DNA of 64,000 nucleotides from Bifidobacterium breve (lineage in GTDB: Bacteria > Actinomycetota > Thermoleophilia > Solirubrobacterales > Solirubrobacteraceae), in contig CAMCUD010000003.1 in NCBI GenBank assembly GCA_945878865.1, forward strand, positions 1-64,000, written 5' to 3'. This document shows, one piece after another, positions 1 to 8,009 of this stretch. The number at the start of each line of letters is the position of its first letter. Position 1 is the stretch's first letter. The notes below the pieces were generated by a model. It made no database searches and was not told the DNA's origin. It saw nothing but the letters and a program-made list of their open reading frames with translations. The position numbers were made by a program, and so were the translations under genes.

Positions 1-11
1 CGGATGCCAGT

Positions 12-40
12 GCGAGAACTCGCCTGCGGCTCCTTCTCGC
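12..40 (+). promoter_or_regulatory. hairpin just upstream of terC; possible 3' part of a leader
   Basis: GCGAGAA (12-18) pairs with TTCTCGC (34-40), and an inner GCC/GGC pair closes a short loop. The hairpin lies directly before the terC ribosome binding site (GGGGGTGAG, about 44-52). TerC-family genes are often controlled by the manganese-sensing yybP-ykoY riboswitch, whose 3' end carries a GCGAGAC-like element. The window starts too late to show the rest, so this is only a possibility. Confidence 0.25.
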
Positions 41-58
41 GCCTGGGGGTGAGCGCAC

Positions 59-988
59 GTGCATGAGCTCGTCGGCTTCGGCGTGCTGTGCGCGGTCCTC
101 GTCGGACTGCTGCTCGTCGACCTGAAGTTCTTCGCCCGCGGCCGCGAGCCCACGTTCCGCGAGGGCCTGATCTGGTCGATCGGCTGGCTCGTGCTCAGCG
201 TCATCGCCGGCGGGGTGGTCTACCTCGTCGGGACGCCCGAGCAGGCGGTCAACTACCTCACCGTCTACTTCATCGAGCGATCCCTGTCGCTCGACAACCT
301 CTTCGTCTTCCTCCTGCTCTTCGCCTATTTCGGCGTCCCGCAGGCCTACCGCGCGCGCCTGCTGTTCTGGGGCATCATCGCGGCGCTCATCCTGCGCGGG
401 CTGGCGATCGTGGGCGGCGTCGCGCTCATCAAGCAGTTCGGCGACGTGCTGTACCTGCTCGGCGCGCTGCTCATCGTGCTCGCCTACCGGATCCTGCGGG
501 GCGTCGACGAGGCGGTCGACCCGGACAAGAACATGATGGTCCGCCTGGTGCGCAAGGTCTTCCCGGTGACCGACGGGTTCCGCGACCAGCACTGGTTCGT
601 CCGCGAGCAGGACCGGACCTGGGCGACGCCGCTGTTCGTCTGCCTCGCGGCGATCGTCGCCGCGGACATCGCGTTTGCGATCGATTCGATCCCCGCGGCG
701 TTCGCGATCACCCGGGACGAGCTCATGATCTGGATGGGCAACGTCTTCGCGCTCCTCGGCCTGCGGGCGCTGTTCGTCCTCGTCGAGGGGCTGATCCGGC
801 GGTTCCGCTACCTCGACCAGACGATCGCGATCGTGCTCGGCCTGGTCGGCGTCAAGCTCATCCTCGAGCACGCGCACGTCATCGAGCTGGGCCCGGTGCA
901 GAGCCTCGCCATCGTGCTCGCCGCGTTCGTGATCGGCATGACGGCGTCGGTCGTCGCCGACCGCCGGGATGCCGCCGCGTCAGGCTGA
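59..988 (+). CDS. TerC/Alx family integral membrane protein
   Basis: Multi-pass inner-membrane protein of 309 residues, the usual length for the TerC (Alx-like) family, whose members are linked to manganese export, metal loading of exported proteins and tellurite resistance. Two family signatures are visible: SLSLDNLFVF near residue 80 and DIAFAIDSIPAAFAI near residue 205, each placing acidic residues inside membrane helices. I count roughly nine hydrophobic segments. The GTG start at 59 is preceded by the purine-rich GGGGGTGAG at a good distance, and the codon downstream at 63 is out of frame. The gene converges on the EAL-domain gene and overlaps its 3' end by 9 bases. The substrate cannot be read from sequence. 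Confidence 0.9.
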   Translation: MHELVGFGVLCAVLVGLLLVDLKFFARGREPTFREGLIWSIGWLVLSVIAGGVVYLVGTPEQAVNYLTVYFIERSLSLDNLFVFLLLFAYFGVPQAYRARLLFWGIIAALILRGLAIVGGVALIKQFGDVLYLLGALLIVLAYRILRGVDEAVDPDKNMMVRLVRKVFPVTDGFRDQHWFVREQDRTWATPLFVCLAAIVAADIAFAIDSIPAAFAITRDELMIWMGNVFALLGLRALFVLVEGLIRRFRYLDQTIAIVLGLVGVKLILEHAHVIELGPVQSLAIVLAAFVIGMTASVVADRRDAAASG

Positions 989-3190
989 CATCCGGGTGTC
1001 GTAGCGCTCGAGCCACACCAGGAAGGCGTCGCCGGGCATCGGGCGGGCGACGAGAAAGCCCTGCATGCGGGCGCAGCCCAGCTGGCGCAGCACGTCGCGC
1101 TGGCGCTCGTCCTCGACGCCTTCAGCGACGGTCTCCAGGTGCAGCGCCCGGGCGAGGCCGAGCGTCGCCGCGACGATCGCCCGGTCGATCTCGCGGTCGG
1201 CGACGCCGGCGACGAAGGACCGGTCGATCTTCAGGGTCGTGACCGGCAGGCGCTGGACCCAGCTCAGGCTGCTGTAGCCGGTGCCGAAGTCGTCGAGCAT
1301 CGCCGTGACGCCGAGCGCACGCAGCGCGGCCAGGCGCGACAGGGCGGTCTCGAGATCGTCGAGCAGGATGCTCTCTGTGACCTCGATGCGCAGGCGCGAG
1401 GCCGGCAGCCCCGCCTCGCCCAGCGCGCGGCGGACGTCGTCGACGAAGCCCGCGTCCTGGAGCTGCATGGGGGAGACGTTCACCGAGACGCTCACGGGCC
1501 GCCCGGCGGACGTCGGCCACGCCGCCGCCTGCCGGCAGGCCTCGCGCAGCACCCAGCGCCCGAGCCGCAGGATGAGGCCGGTCTGCTCGGCGATCTCGAT
1601 GAACACCGTCGGCGGGATCGCCGCGCCGTCCGGCGACCAGCGCGCGAGCGCCTCGGCATCCAGCACCACGCTGCTGTCGAGGTCGACGATCGGCTGGAAG
1701 TGCAGCTCCAGCGCCTCATCGTCGATCGCCCGCCGCAGCTGGCGCTCGAGCTCGCGGCGCTGGCGCGCCTCCTCCTCGAGTGTGGCGTCGAAGAGGACCC
1801 GGCGCGAGCCGGTCTGCGACGCCGCGCGCGCGGTCGCCGCGTCCGCCCGGGCGAGCACGCCGTCGGGACCGTGCTCCCGGGCGCCGTAGGCCACGCCGAT
1901 GCTCGCGTCGAGGGTGAACTCCCGGCCGTCGAGCTCGGCCGGCGCGGACAGCTCGGTCAGCGCACGGTCGGCGATCGTCTCCGCGCGGCGCGCGCTCGGC
2001 CCGTCGAGCATGACGACGAATCGCGACGGGCTGAGCCGTGCCAGCGTCGCGTCGGGCCCGGTGACGGAGCGCAGGCGGTCGGCGATCACCGCAAGGAGCT
2101 CGTCGAGCGCCTCACGCCCGACGCCCGCGAGGATCTGGCGCAGGCCGCGAAGCTGGACGACGAGGATCGCGACGCTCCGCCGCTCCTCCCGTGCGAGCGC
2201 GTCGGTCAGCGCGAGCATGAGGCGGTGGCGGTTGGGCAGCCCGGTCACGTCGTCGTGGAGCGCGAGGTACGCCAGGCGGGCGCGGCCGCGCTCGCGCTCG
2301 GACACCACCGCGCCGCTGGCCAGCGCCAGTGCGCCCCCGGCCAGGACGAAGCTCTGCATCTCCACGAGCCGTAGGCCGATGTCCCATACGGCGACGGCGA
2401 CGACCGCCACCGTCGCCCAGGCGGCCACCGCGAACGTCGCTGCGGGCAGTCCCCGCCGCAGCGCCACCCAGGCGAGCGGGAGGAGGCTGATGAACAGGAG
2501 CCGGTCGTCGAACGCCGCGATCAGCGAGGGCGGAAGCAGGATGACCGACAGGCCCATGAGGGCGTCGTTGACCCCGAAGCCGGCGGCACTCGGGCTGGCC
2601 GCCCGCAGCGAGACGCCCTGGACCCACGCACCGGCCGTCAGCAGCGCGGGCGTGAAGGCCACGATGGCAACCGCGTCGCCGATGAAGAAGACCCGGATCT
2701 GTTCGGCGAATGCGTCGGCCGGCAGCTCGCCGAACGCGACGTCGAGCCCGATGACCGCCACTGCGGCGAGCAGCGGCGTCGCGACGACGCCGATCGCGCC
2801 GAAGATCCCGACGTCGTTGAGCCGGGCCAGGGGCGGCTCGGCCTGCAGCAGACGCCGCAGCAGGACACCCGCCCCCGCGAAGATCCCCGCCTGGACCAGC
2901 GCGAACGCCGTCGCCAGCGGGAGGTCCCCGCGGTGGCCGACGATCGCCCACTGCGCAAGGTCGCCGACGACGATGAGGGGCGCCCAGCGCGGCCCGAGCA
3001 GGATCACGAGCGCGAGGCTCAGGCCGGCGGGCGGGTACCAGGGGGAGATCCCGCTCGCGCCCGCGACATCGATCCCCCAGGCGGCGCCGCCGACGTACAG
3101 GCCGACGAACAGCACGGCGATCGCGATGCGCACCTCGAGGCGCTCGCGTGTGAAACCTCCCGGCCGTCCTCGCCCTGGATGGTCGGTCAC
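980..3190 (-). CDS. MASE1-GGDEF-EAL cyclic di-GMP phosphodiesterase
   Basis: Membrane-bound cyclic di-GMP turnover protein of 736 residues. An N-terminal MASE1-like sensor of about eight membrane helices (roughly 15-290, with the WYPPAG motif) is followed by a GGDEF domain and an EAL domain. The diguanylate cyclase active site is degenerate (SPSRF where GGDEF is expected, near residue 387). The EAL half looks intact: EALARW near 512, then VTES, DDFGTGYSS, KIDRSF and AEGVED. It is therefore probably a phosphodiesterase with an inactive, perhaps GTP-sensing, GGDEF module. I place the start at GTG 3190 because a TAGTCT -10 hexamer (3203-3198) lies 7 bases upstream. An ATG at 3223 would give 11 more residues but sits upstream of that promoter. 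Confidence 0.85.
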   Translation of the reverse strand: MTDHPGRGRPGGFTRERLEVRIAIAVLFVGLYVGGAAWGIDVAGASGISPWYPPAGLSLALVILLGPRWAPLIVVGDLAQWAIVGHRGDLPLATAFALVQAGIFAGAGVLLRRLLQAEPPLARLNDVGIFGAIGVVATPLLAAVAVIGLDVAFGELPADAFAEQIRVFFIGDAVAIVAFTPALLTAGAWVQGVSLRAASPSAAGFGVNDALMGLSVILLPPSLIAAFDDRLLFISLLPLAWVALRRGLPAATFAVAAWATVAVVAVAVWDIGLRLVEMQSFVLAGGALALASGAVVSERERGRARLAYLALHDDVTGLPNRHRLMLALTDALAREERRSVAILVVQLRGLRQILAGVGREALDELLAVIADRLRSVTGPDATLARLSPSRFVVMLDGPSARRAETIADRALTELSAPAELDGREFTLDASIGVAYGAREHGPDGVLARADAATARAASQTGSRRVLFDATLEEEARQRRELERQLRRAIDDEALELHFQPIVDLDSSVVLDAEALARWSPDGAAIPPTVFIEIAEQTGLILRLGRWVLREACRQAAAWPTSAGRPVSVSVNVSPMQLQDAGFVDDVRRALGEAGLPASRLRIEVTESILLDDLETALSRLAALRALGVTAMLDDFGTGYSSLSWVQRLPVTTLKIDRSFVAGVADREIDRAIVAATLGLARALHLETVAEGVEDERQRDVLRQLGCARMQGFLVARPMPGDAFLVWLERYDTRMSA

Positions 3191-3221
3191 CCGCCGAAGA
3201 CTACGCCTGGCGCGGGCGGCC

Positions 3222-3746
3222 ATGGATCAGTTGCCGATGCCGCTCAAGACGTCGGGCGGTCGTCCGATGCACATGGTGATGGTTCCCGATGCAGTCAGCG
3301 GAGTCGGCGGGGCGTCTGTCCCGGTCGAGAGCTCGCCGGCCACGACGAAGGGCGCGACCACGTCCTCGGATGCCGCGTTCGGCGACGCGCTGAAGGTCGC
3401 GCGCGGGGCGGCATCCAAGCCCGAGCCCGCTGCGACACCGTCGGCGGAGGCCATCGCCAGGGCCAAGCAGCTCGGCCTGCCGTCGGGCGTCGGCGCGACC
3501 GACGTGCTCGGCCACCGCTACGCCCGGATCGAGGGCGGCGACAAGAGCGGCCAGTACGTCAACACCTCGGGCAACGCCCGGAACGGGCAGACGTTCGAGA
3601 TCGTCAAACGCGGCGGGCACGTCTACCACGTGTACGCCGACAAGGCCTTCCGCGTGCCTTCGGAGGAGACGCCGAGCACGGACGCCGCCGCGCGCGCGAA
3701 GAGCACCGCGCCGGTCCAGGGCGGCTCAGCCGCCGAGGCTGCGTAG
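3222..3746 (+). CDS. conserved hypothetical protein
   Basis: Function not recognised. The reading frame has the G/C-rich third positions of real genes in this window and ends in TAG at 3744-3746. The N-terminal half is low-complexity and rich in Ala, Ser, Thr and Pro. A compact core near residues 95-145 (GHRYARIEGGDKSGQ...VYHVYADKAFRVP) may form a small beta-rich domain. No signal peptide or membrane helix is obvious. In-frame starts at 3222, 3237, 3267 and 3273 are all possible and none has a strong ribosome binding site, so the N-terminus is uncertain. It is divergent from the EAL-domain gene and overlaps the 3' end of the next, convergent gene by 21 bases. Confidence 0.55.
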   Translation: MDQLPMPLKTSGGRPMHMVMVPDAVSGVGGASVPVESSPATTKGATTSSDAAFGDALKVARGAASKPEPAATPSAEAIARAKQLGLPSGVGATDVLGHRYARIEGGDKSGQYVNTSGNARNGQTFEIVKRGGHVYHVYADKAFRVPSEETPSTDAAARAKSTAPVQGGSAAEAA

Positions 3747-4148
3747 CCGGCGCTCGGTCTCGGCCTCGACGTCCAGCGGCGCCTCTCCCCGCGCCACCAG
3801 GCGCGCGTTGCGCGCTTCGACGAGCTGACGCACCTCCTCGCGCAGGGCCGCGTCGGCGCCCGGCGCCGGCGCCAGCTCGGCCTGCAGACGCGCGACCTCG
3901 GCGTCGGCGTCGACCGGAGCCTGCCCTCGCGCGGCGCGCCGCGCGTTGCGGGCTTCGACCATCTGGCGGATCTCCTCGTCGCGCACGGCTGCACCCGAGG
4001 CGGCGGGCGCGTCGGCCGGGGGTGAGGCGAGGTCGAGCCCGCCGCTCCCGATCTCGTCGTGGCCGAGGCCGCCGGTCAGCGCGATGAGCACCGCGACGAC
4101 GACGGCGAGCAGTGCGACCGTGATGACGACGATGTCCACAGACTGCAT
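3726..4148 (-). CDS. single-span membrane protein with a duplicated EARNAR motif
   Basis: Small protein of 140 residues. One N-terminal membrane helix (about 5-27) and a short Pro/Ala linker lead to two copies of a roughly 37-residue helical motif (56-92 and 102-138), each reading (D/R)EE(I/V)RQ(M/L)VEARNAR..ARG.AP.D. The repeats are amphipathic and highly charged and look like short helical hairpins that would face the cytoplasm. I do not know the function. A TAGGGT hexamer at 4205-4200 could drive it with a 45-base leader, back to back with the promoter of the acyl-CoA dehydrogenase gene. Confidence 0.65.
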   Translation of the reverse strand: MQSVDIVVITVALLAVVVAVLIALTGGLGHDEIGSGGLDLASPPADAPAASGAAVRDEEIRQMVEARNARRAARGQAPVDADAEVARLQAELAPAPGADAALREEVRQLVEARNARLVARGEAPLDVEAETERRLRSLGG

Positions 4149-4198
4149 CGTCCCACGGCCCGGAACCGCGGGCTCTGGTCGGAAGGCCGCCGCTTCGC

Positions 4199-4237
4199 TA
4201 CCCTATGTCCCGCGGGGAGTTGACTCACGAGTCAACT
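4199..4237 (+). promoter_or_regulatory. -10 hexamer plus 20-bp palindromic operator for the acyl-CoA dehydrogenase
   Basis: TACCCT at 4199-4204 is a candidate -10 for the plus-strand gene, and its complement forms part of the TAGGGT used by the minus-strand gene. Immediately downstream, around the expected transcription start, AGTTGACTC (4218-4226) and GAGTCAACT (4229-4237) form perfect 9-bp arms with a 2-base centre. Size and symmetry fit a TetR-family operator, a common control for fatty-acid degradation genes. The cognate regulator is not identified. Confidence 0.5.
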
Positions 4238-4316
4238 TCAGCCAGACCCCCGCACACGCGGCCGCCGTACGCGGTCGCGAACCCCCTTTCTTCTTCCTTC
4301 AGGAGACAACGGCACG

Positions 4317-5483
4317 ATGGTCGACTTCACCCTGAGCGACGAGCAGCTCGCGCTGCGCGAGCTGGCCCACGACTTCTCCGCGAACGAGATCCGCAAGGTC
4401 GCCGCGGAGTACGACAAGGACGGCACCTGGCCGCAGGACATCATCGACAAGTCCCACGAGGTCGGGCTGATGAACCTGCACGCCCCCGAGCGCTTCGGTG
4501 GTGCGGGCCTGTCGTTCCTGGAGGAGTGCATCGTCGGCGAGGAGCTCGCCTGGGGCTGCTCCGGCATCGCCACGTCGATGGGCGCCAACGGCCTCGCGTC
4601 CGCGCCGGTCATCCTCGGCGGCTCCGAGGAGGTCCAGGAGGAGTTCTTCGGCGAGCTCGTCGCCGAGCCCAAGCTCGCCTCGTTCTGCCTGACCGAGCCG
4701 GGCGCCGGCTCGGACGTCTCCTCGATGCGCACCCGCGCCGAGAAGAAGGGCGACAAGTACGTCCTCAACGGCTCGAAGTGCTTCATCACCAACGGCACCT
4801 ACGCCGACTGGTACACGGTCTACGCGAAGACCGACCCGGACGCCGGTCACCGCGGCATGTCCGCCTTCCTCGTGCGTCGTGACGACACGATCGTCATCGA
4901 CAAGAAGGAGGACAAGATGGGTCAGCGGGCGTCGAACACGGCGACCGTGACGTTCAACGACACCGAGGTCGACGCGAAGTACCTCATCGGCGAGGAGAAC
5001 AAGGGCTTCAAGCTCGCCATGATGACCCTCGACCGCACGCGCCCGGGCGTCGCCGCCATGGCGACGGGCATCGCCCGCGCCGCGCTCGAGCACGCGACCG
5101 AGTACTCGAAGGAGCGCGTGCAGTTCGGCGTGCCGATCGCGATGCACCAGGCGATCCAGTTCATGATCGCCGACATGGCGACGAAGGTGCACCTCTCGCG
5201 CCTGGCCACGTGGCACTCGGCCGTCCTGCTCGACCAGGGCAACCGCAACACCATCGAGTCCTCGCACGCCAAGCGCTTCGCGTCGGACTCCGCGATGGAG
5301 GTCGCCACGGACGCCGTGCAGATCTACGGCGGCTACGGCTTCATCAAGGAGTACCCCGTCGAGAAGCTCATGCGCGACGCGAAGATCATGCAGCTGTACG
5401 AGGGCACGTCGCAGATCCAGCGCCTCGTCATCGCGCGCGAGACGCTGCTGCCGCGCCGCGCGGAGGCGCCCGCCACGGCGTAG
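4317..5483 (+). CDS. acyl-CoA dehydrogenase
   Basis: Cytoplasmic flavoenzyme of 388 residues, the normal length for a short- or medium-chain acyl-CoA dehydrogenase. It catalyses the first, FAD-dependent alpha,beta-dehydrogenation of fatty acyl-CoA, passing electrons to electron-transfer flavoprotein. The FAD/substrate signature CLTEPGAGSD (near 124), the middle beta domain and the C-terminal helical domain with QIYGGYGF and QLYEGTSQIQR are present; the Glu in YEGT is the expected catalytic base. The start is supported by AGGAGA at 4300-4305. A strong hairpin follows the stop and a palindromic operator precedes the gene, so it appears to be a single-gene transcription unit, probably induced by fatty acids. 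Confidence 0.92.
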   Translation: MVDFTLSDEQLALRELAHDFSANEIRKVAAEYDKDGTWPQDIIDKSHEVGLMNLHAPERFGGAGLSFLEECIVGEELAWGCSGIATSMGANGLASAPVILGGSEEVQEEFFGELVAEPKLASFCLTEPGAGSDVSSMRTRAEKKGDKYVLNGSKCFITNGTYADWYTVYAKTDPDAGHRGMSAFLVRRDDTIVIDKKEDKMGQRASNTATVTFNDTEVDAKYLIGEENKGFKLAMMTLDRTRPGVAAMATGIARAALEHATEYSKERVQFGVPIAMHQAIQFMIADMATKVHLSRLATWHSAVLLDQGNRNTIESSHAKRFASDSAMEVATDAVQIYGGYGFIKEYPVEKLMRDAKIMQLYEGTSQIQRLVIARETLLPRRAEAPATA

Positions 5484-5511
5484 TGCTCGTCCCCATCCTC
5501 GCTGGATGACG

Positions 5512-5539
5512 CGAAGGCCGCCCTCCGGGGCGGCCTTCG
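5512..5539 (+). terminator. terminator hairpin after the acyl-CoA dehydrogenase
   Basis: A 12-bp perfect stem (CGAAGGCCGCCC with GGGCGGCCTTCG) closes a TCCG tetraloop, starting 29 bases after the stop codon. It has no T-run, as is usual in high-GC actinobacteria. Almost the same hairpin recurs after clpC. Confidence 0.75.
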
Positions 5540-5566
5540 TGCGTTCTGCCCCGCCATACTGGCCGT

Positions 5567-6007
5567 ATGGCCAACCGCACGGAGCGCGCGATCGCCGACG
5601 TCGCCTCGCTGGACGAGGCCCGCGCAGCCGCGGGGGCGCCGGGCGGCGCCGGCAGTGCGGACGCGCTCGGCGGGGCGCTGCGGCGGACCGGCCTGCTGCC
5701 GCTCCTGGTCCTGCACCTGCTGCGCGACGGGCCGTCGTACGGCAACCAGCTCATGGAGCGCATCGGTGAGCTCTCGGGCGGCCTGCTCGCGGTCAACCCC
5801 AACACGATGTACCCGCTGCTGCGCACGCTGGAGGCCGACGGGTGGATCGTGGGGGAGTGGGAGCACCCCGAACGCCGGTCGCGGCGCTTCTACCGCCTCA
5901 GCGACGCCGGTGAGGCCGAGCGGGCCCGGCTCGCCGACGAGTTGGAGCCACGCCTCGCGGCCTTCGCCACCTCGCTGGAGGCTCTCCGCACCGAGCTGCG
6001 CCGCTGA
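5567..6007 (+). CDS. PadR family transcriptional regulator
   Basis: DNA-binding repressor-type protein of 146 residues. After an Ala/Gly-rich N-terminal stretch of about 40 residues, the PadR winged helix is clear: LLVLHLLRDGPSYGNQLME, then NPNTMYPLLRTLEADGWI (recognition helix) and RRFYRLSDAGE (wing), with a C-terminal dimerisation helix. PadR proteins respond to small ligands such as phenolics or drugs. The target is not evident from the context. CATACT at 5555-5560 lies 6 bases before the ATG and there is no ribosome binding site, so the transcript is probably leaderless. Confidence 0.85.
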   Translation: MANRTERAIADVASLDEARAAAGAPGGAGSADALGGALRRTGLLPLLVLHLLRDGPSYGNQLMERIGELSGGLLAVNPNTMYPLLRTLEADGWIVGEWEHPERRSRRFYRLSDAGEAERARLADELEPRLAAFATSLEALRTELRR

Positions 6008-6014
6008 GCGTCCG

Positions 6015-6040
6015 ATCGGTGTCGCTAGGGCGACACCGAT
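6015..6040. terminator. bidirectional terminator between convergent genes
   Basis: ATCGGTGTCG (6015-6024) and CGACACCGAT (6031-6040) form a perfect 10-bp stem with the loop CTAGGG. The stop codon of the minus-strand winged-helix gene lies in the loop, so the hairpin ends both convergent transcripts. Confidence 0.7.
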
Positions 6041-7110
6041 GTGACGTTCACGCTCTTGACGTCGGGCTCGAGGAACGCGGCGAGGCGCTGCGCCTCCTCT
6101 TCCAGCGCGGTCCGCGCCGCCTTCTTCACCTTCCCGAACGGCTCGAGCGTGACCGTCGCCTTCGTCTTCGTCGCCTTGATCGACCACGTGCCCGCGACGA
6201 CGCCGTCGAGCAGGAACGTCGCCTTGATCCGGAGGTTCTTCGTCGCCACGAGCGGGCGGTGGTCGTCGGCGATCACGCGGCGGCGGTCCTTGTGGGCGAG
6301 CAGGAGGTTGTCGAAGTCGGGAAGCACGACGACCTCGCGGCCAGGCGCGTCGGCCGGCGGCCGCGGCGCATCGGGGAGGTCGAAGAGCTCGCGGCCGTCC
6401 TCGTCGGTGAAGGTCACGAGCTCGTCACGGAGCTCCTCGACGACGGCGCGCAGGCCCTGCAGGCCGGACCAGGTCTGGGCGTCATCCACCGTGGCAGGCC
6501 CGAACGCGGCCAGATACCGGCGGACGACCTCGGCGTGATCCGACGTCGCAGGCCACGGCTCGGGCGCCAGGCCGAACAGCGGATCACGCCCGTAGCCCCA
6601 GCGGTCGCCGGTCGGCTCCATCACGAGCGGGAGGAGGATCCGCGAGACGTACCCGAGGACGCGGTGGTCCTCGTCAGGGAACCGCTCGGAGAGCAGCGGG
6701 CGCAGCGCGTTGAAGCTCATCGGCCCGTGCTCGCGCAGCAGCGACTCGGCGGCGACGAGGACCGGCTCGGGGTCGAGGTCGCGGGAGCGCGCGCCGAGCA
6801 CGTTGCGCGTGCGTGCGGGCGGGCCGAAGAAGAGCGGCCAGTCCTCGGCGGCGACCGTGTGCAGCGTGCCGCGCATGAGCGTCGCCCGGACGGCGCGGCG
6901 ATCGCGCAGCGCGGACAGCAGGTCCTCGGGCGTGAAGCCCTCCAACCGGGTCCACAGCCCGACGAACGGCGGCCGCGGCTCCTGCGCCTGGAGCCCGGCG
7001 ACCCGGCGCAGCGCCTCGACGGCGTCGGCGTCGTCCCACCGGGAGAGCAGGCCCTGCCGGGCGAGCGTCGCGCGGTTGAGCTCGCGCCGGGTGAGAACGC
7101 GCTGGGCCAT
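6025..7110 (-). CDS. winged helix DNA-binding protein, AlkZ/HTH_42 family
   Basis: Protein of 361 residues matching the HTH_42 superfamily, whose studied members (AlkZ of Streptomyces, AlkX/YcaQ of E. coli) are DNA glycosylases that excise bulky alkyl adducts or unhook interstrand crosslinks. Visible features are an N-terminal winged helix, GLQAQEP at 40-46 with the Q-x-Q arrangement (Q41, Q43) used for catalysis in AlkZ, VRATLMRGTLH near 75, and a C-terminal beta region. The Q-x-Q makes an active glycosylase plausible, but many family members are uncharacterised. TAGGCT (7122-7117) is 6 bases from the ATG, so it is probably leaderless and shares a promoter region with the divergent beta-oxidation operon. 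Confidence 0.75.
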   Translation of the reverse strand: MAQRVLTRRELNRATLARQGLLSRWDDADAVEALRRVAGLQAQEPRPPFVGLWTRLEGFTPEDLLSALRDRRAVRATLMRGTLHTVAAEDWPLFFGPPARTRNVLGARSRDLDPEPVLVAAESLLREHGPMSFNALRPLLSERFPDEDHRVLGYVSRILLPLVMEPTGDRWGYGRDPLFGLAPEPWPATSDHAEVVRRYLAAFGPATVDDAQTWSGLQGLRAVVEELRDELVTFTDEDGRELFDLPDAPRPPADAPGREVVVLPDFDNLLLAHKDRRRVIADDHRPLVATKNLRIKATFLLDGVVAGTWSIKATKTKATVTLEPFGKVKKAARTALEEEAQRLAAFLEPDVKSVNVTSVSP

Positions 7111-7116
7111 CGCCGA

Positions 7117-7126
7117 AGCCTAGACT
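7117..7126. promoter_or_regulatory. two overlapping divergent -10 elements
   Basis: AGCCTAGACT contains TAGACT for the plus-strand dehydrogenase gene (7 bases before its ATG) and, on the other strand, TAGGCT for the winged-helix gene (6 bases before its ATG). The two hexamers share the TA at 7121-7122, so RNA polymerase cannot open both promoters at once. Confidence 0.6.
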
Positions 7127-7133
7127 GACCGCC

Positions 7134-8009
7134 ATGTTCGTCTTCACCGCCGCCGTGGTCGGCGCGGGCACGATGGGCGGTGAGATCGCGCAGGTCATCG
7201 CGTCCGCCGACATCGACGTCGTGCTCAAGGATGTCGACCAGGCCGCCATCGACCTCGGGCTCGCCCGCGCCCGCGAGGTCACCGACCTCCAGCTCAAGAA
7301 GCTCGTCGAGAAGGGCAAGCTGTCCCAGGCCGACGCCGACGCGAAGGCCGCAGAGATCCTCGGCCGGATCGACGGCACGCTGAGCTACGAGCGCTTCGGC
7401 GCCGTGGACCTCGTCATCGAGGCCGTCCCCGAGAAGATGGAGATCAAGCAGGCGGTCTTCGCCGAGCTCGACGACCTCGTCCCGGGGCACACGATCCTCG
7501 CGTCGAACACCAGCGCGCTCTCGATCACCGAGATGGCCGACGTCACGGCGCGGCCCGACCAGGTCATCGGCCTGCACTTCTTCTACCCGGCGTCGCGCAT
7601 GCGGCTCGTCGAGATCGTCGAGGGGGAGGAGACCTCCCCGGAGACCGTCCAGGCGGCCGTCGCGTTCGTCAGCCAGATCCGCAAGTCGCCGATCGTCTGC
7701 GGCGAGGCGCCCGGATTCGTCGTCAACCGCATCCTCATGAGCGCGGTCAGCGAGCTGTGGCGCGCCCAGCACGAGTCGGGCGCGGCGTACGCCGAGTTCG
7801 ACCAGGCGCTGGAGGCCACGGGGGCCGTCCCGGCCGGGCCGTTCCGGCTCATCGACATGCTCGGGCTCGACACGGTGTCGCACGTCGCCGAGCACCTGCA
7901 CGACAGCTACGGCGACCGCGTGTTCGTCCATCCCGGGATGCAGGAGCTCGTCGCCGCCGGGCACCTCGGGCAGAAGACGGGGAAGGGCTTCTATGACCAC
8001 GGCAGCTGA
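7134..8009 (+). CDS. 3-hydroxyacyl-CoA dehydrogenase (N-terminal part of a split bifunctional enzyme)
   Basis: NAD-dependent oxidation of 3-hydroxyacyl-CoA to 3-ketoacyl-CoA in fatty-acid beta-oxidation. In 291 residues it holds the Rossmann domain (GAGTMG at 10-15), the catalytic His148 in GLHFFYP with Glu160, and a first C-terminal helical domain ending in GKTGKGFY. This is the size of a stand-alone Hbd-type enzyme. The next gene, in another frame and overlapping by 17 bases, begins with a second copy of the C-terminal domain and continues into an enoyl-CoA hydratase. Together they reproduce the dehydrogenase-hydratase fusion known from archaea. Probably leaderless (TAGACT at 7121-7126). 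Confidence 0.88.
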   Translation: MFVFTAAVVGAGTMGGEIAQVIASADIDVVLKDVDQAAIDLGLARAREVTDLQLKKLVEKGKLSQADADAKAAEILGRIDGTLSYERFGAVDLVIEAVPEKMEIKQAVFAELDDLVPGHTILASNTSALSITEMADVTARPDQVIGLHFFYPASRMRLVEIVEGEETSPETVQAAVAFVSQIRKSPIVCGEAPGFVVNRILMSAVSELWRAQHESGAAYAEFDQALEATGAVPAGPFRLIDMLGLDTVSHVAEHLHDSYGDRVFVHPGMQELVAAGHLGQKTGKGFYDHGS

